A stretch of DNA of 64,000 bases. Source: Mycobacterium syngnathidarum. Lineage in GTDB: Bacteria > Actinomycetota > Actinomycetes > Mycobacteriales > Mycobacteriaceae. Of the stretch, positions 63,543-64,000 are shown piece by piece; position 1 is the first letter of the stretch; every line of letters begins with the position of its first letter. The DNA lies in contig NZ_MLCL01000029.1 of NCBI RefSeq assembly GCF_001942625.1, forward strand, positions 1-64,000. Direction: 5' to 3'. Under the pieces are notes generated by a model. The model was given only the letters and a program-made list of their open reading frames with translations. It was not told where the DNA came from and ran no database searches. Both the position numbers and the translations under genes were made by a program.

Positions 63543-64000
63543 ACCGCGCGGCCCGCCTGATGGTCGGGGTGGTGAGCGCGTGGTCGTTGGTGGGATGCGC
63601 TCAGTCCACCCACGCGGTCCCGGATCTGGCCGAATCGCCCGGATACCCACTGACGGTGCGGAATTGCGGCCGGGAAGTGGTGATCGATGCGCCGCCGCGG
63701 CGTGCTGTCTCGCTGAACCAGGGTTCCACCGAGATACTGCTTTCGCTGGGCCTGGCGGACCGCATGGTCGGCACCGCGACGTGGACGGACCCCGTCCGCG
63801 CCGATCTCGACGGCGAAAACGCCCGGGTACCGCGATTGGCGGTGAACAAGCCGTCGCTGGAGACCGTGCTCGGCGCCGAACCCGATTTCGTGTCGGCCTC
63901 CTTCGGCGGAACCCTCGGGCCCGGCGGCGTCGCCGACCGCGAACAGTTCGAACGCCTCGGTGTCCCGACGTATCTGGCACCCAGCGACTGCGAGGGAAAG
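63539..64000 (+). CDS. Second ABC-type substrate-binding lipoprotein, partial at window end
   Basis: The frame opens at GTG 63539 (overlapping the previous stop) and stays open to the last base, giving about 154 residues. A lipobox WSLVGC places the lipidated Cys at about residue 20. The next 100 residues closely match the first copy: PPRRAVSLNQGSTEILLSLG followed by LADRMVGTATWTDPV. It therefore is a tandem duplicate under the same riboswitch. The C-terminal half and any permease genes lie beyond the window. Confidence 0.88.
   Translation, partial: MNRAARLMVGVVSAWSLVGCAQSTHAVPDLAESPGYPLTVRNCGREVVIDAPPRRAVSLNQGSTEILLSLGLADRMVGTATWTDPVRADLDGENARVPRLAVNKPSLETVLGAEPDFVSASFGGTLGPGGVADREQFERLGVPTYLAPSDCEGK

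Overview
The window is high-GC actinobacterial DNA. Gene content and order match the tig/clpP-to-com region of mycobacteria (Rv2462c to Rv2406c in M. tuberculosis, by remembered synteny), so the source is most likely a fast-growing Mycolicibacterium-type species. Supporting signs are frequent GTG starts, 4-base stop/start overlaps, mycobacterium-specific genes (GpgP/OctT for methylglucose lipopolysaccharide, KorAB, Rpf proteins, an F420-type LLM oxidoreductase) and non-tuberculosis insertions such as a TetR/P450 pair, a sirtuin, a MarR gene and a cobalamin riboswitch.

Layout. 1-1000: a decayed TnpB-type transposase piece, tRNA-Gly(UCC) on the minus strand and tRNA-Pro(UGG). 1.0-5.5 kb: protein quality control (tig, clpP1, clpP2, clpX). 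5.5-10 kb: minus-strand fdhD and a YdeP/FdhF-like molybdo-oxidoreductase, a small secreted protein, and a PfkB-type kinase with a CRP-like site between the last two. 10.3-14 kb: korA-korB-mobA, followed by a roughly 1-kb gene-free stretch and two tandem resuscitation-promoting factor genes. 16-22 kb: FAD monooxygenase, lipoprotein, S9 peptidase, saccharopine dehydrogenase-like protein and DUF937 protein. 22-34 kb: core operons valS-folC-DUF4233-ndk, rne, rplU-rpmA-obg-proB, with structured leaders before rne and rplU.

34-42 kb is the most variable part: divergent TetR/P450 with a perfect palindromic operator, sirtuin, APH-like kinase, cysteine hydrolase, nadE, enoyl-CoA hydratase and ribokinase. 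42-49 kb: proA, a MoxR/VWA pair, nadD-rsfS-gpgP-octT-degV. 49-54 kb: a dehydrogenase sharing a 12-base promoter element with the P450 gene, then comEA-comEC-holA and convergent rpsT. 54-58 kb: the conserved but biochemically unassigned triad of circularly permuted ATP-grasp, alpha-E (DUF403) and transglutaminase-like protein. 58-62 kb: MarR and its membrane-protein neighbour, LLM oxidoreductase, MBL hydrolase, CBS protein with a second CRP-like site, GNAT, and a small membrane protein. 62.3-64 kb: a cobalamin riboswitch ahead of two tandem, closely similar ABC-type binding lipoproteins, the second cut by the window end.

Functional links. Molybdenum cofactor use (fdhD, YdeP-like enzyme, mobA) recurs in the first 14 kb. 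NAD chemistry recurs between 35.8 and 46.4 kb (sirtuin, cysteine hydrolase, nadE, nadD). Proline synthesis is split between proB and proA by about 8 kb of accessory genes. No CRISPR array, prophage or complete insertion sequence was seen. All family calls are from motif reading and memory; no database search was run.
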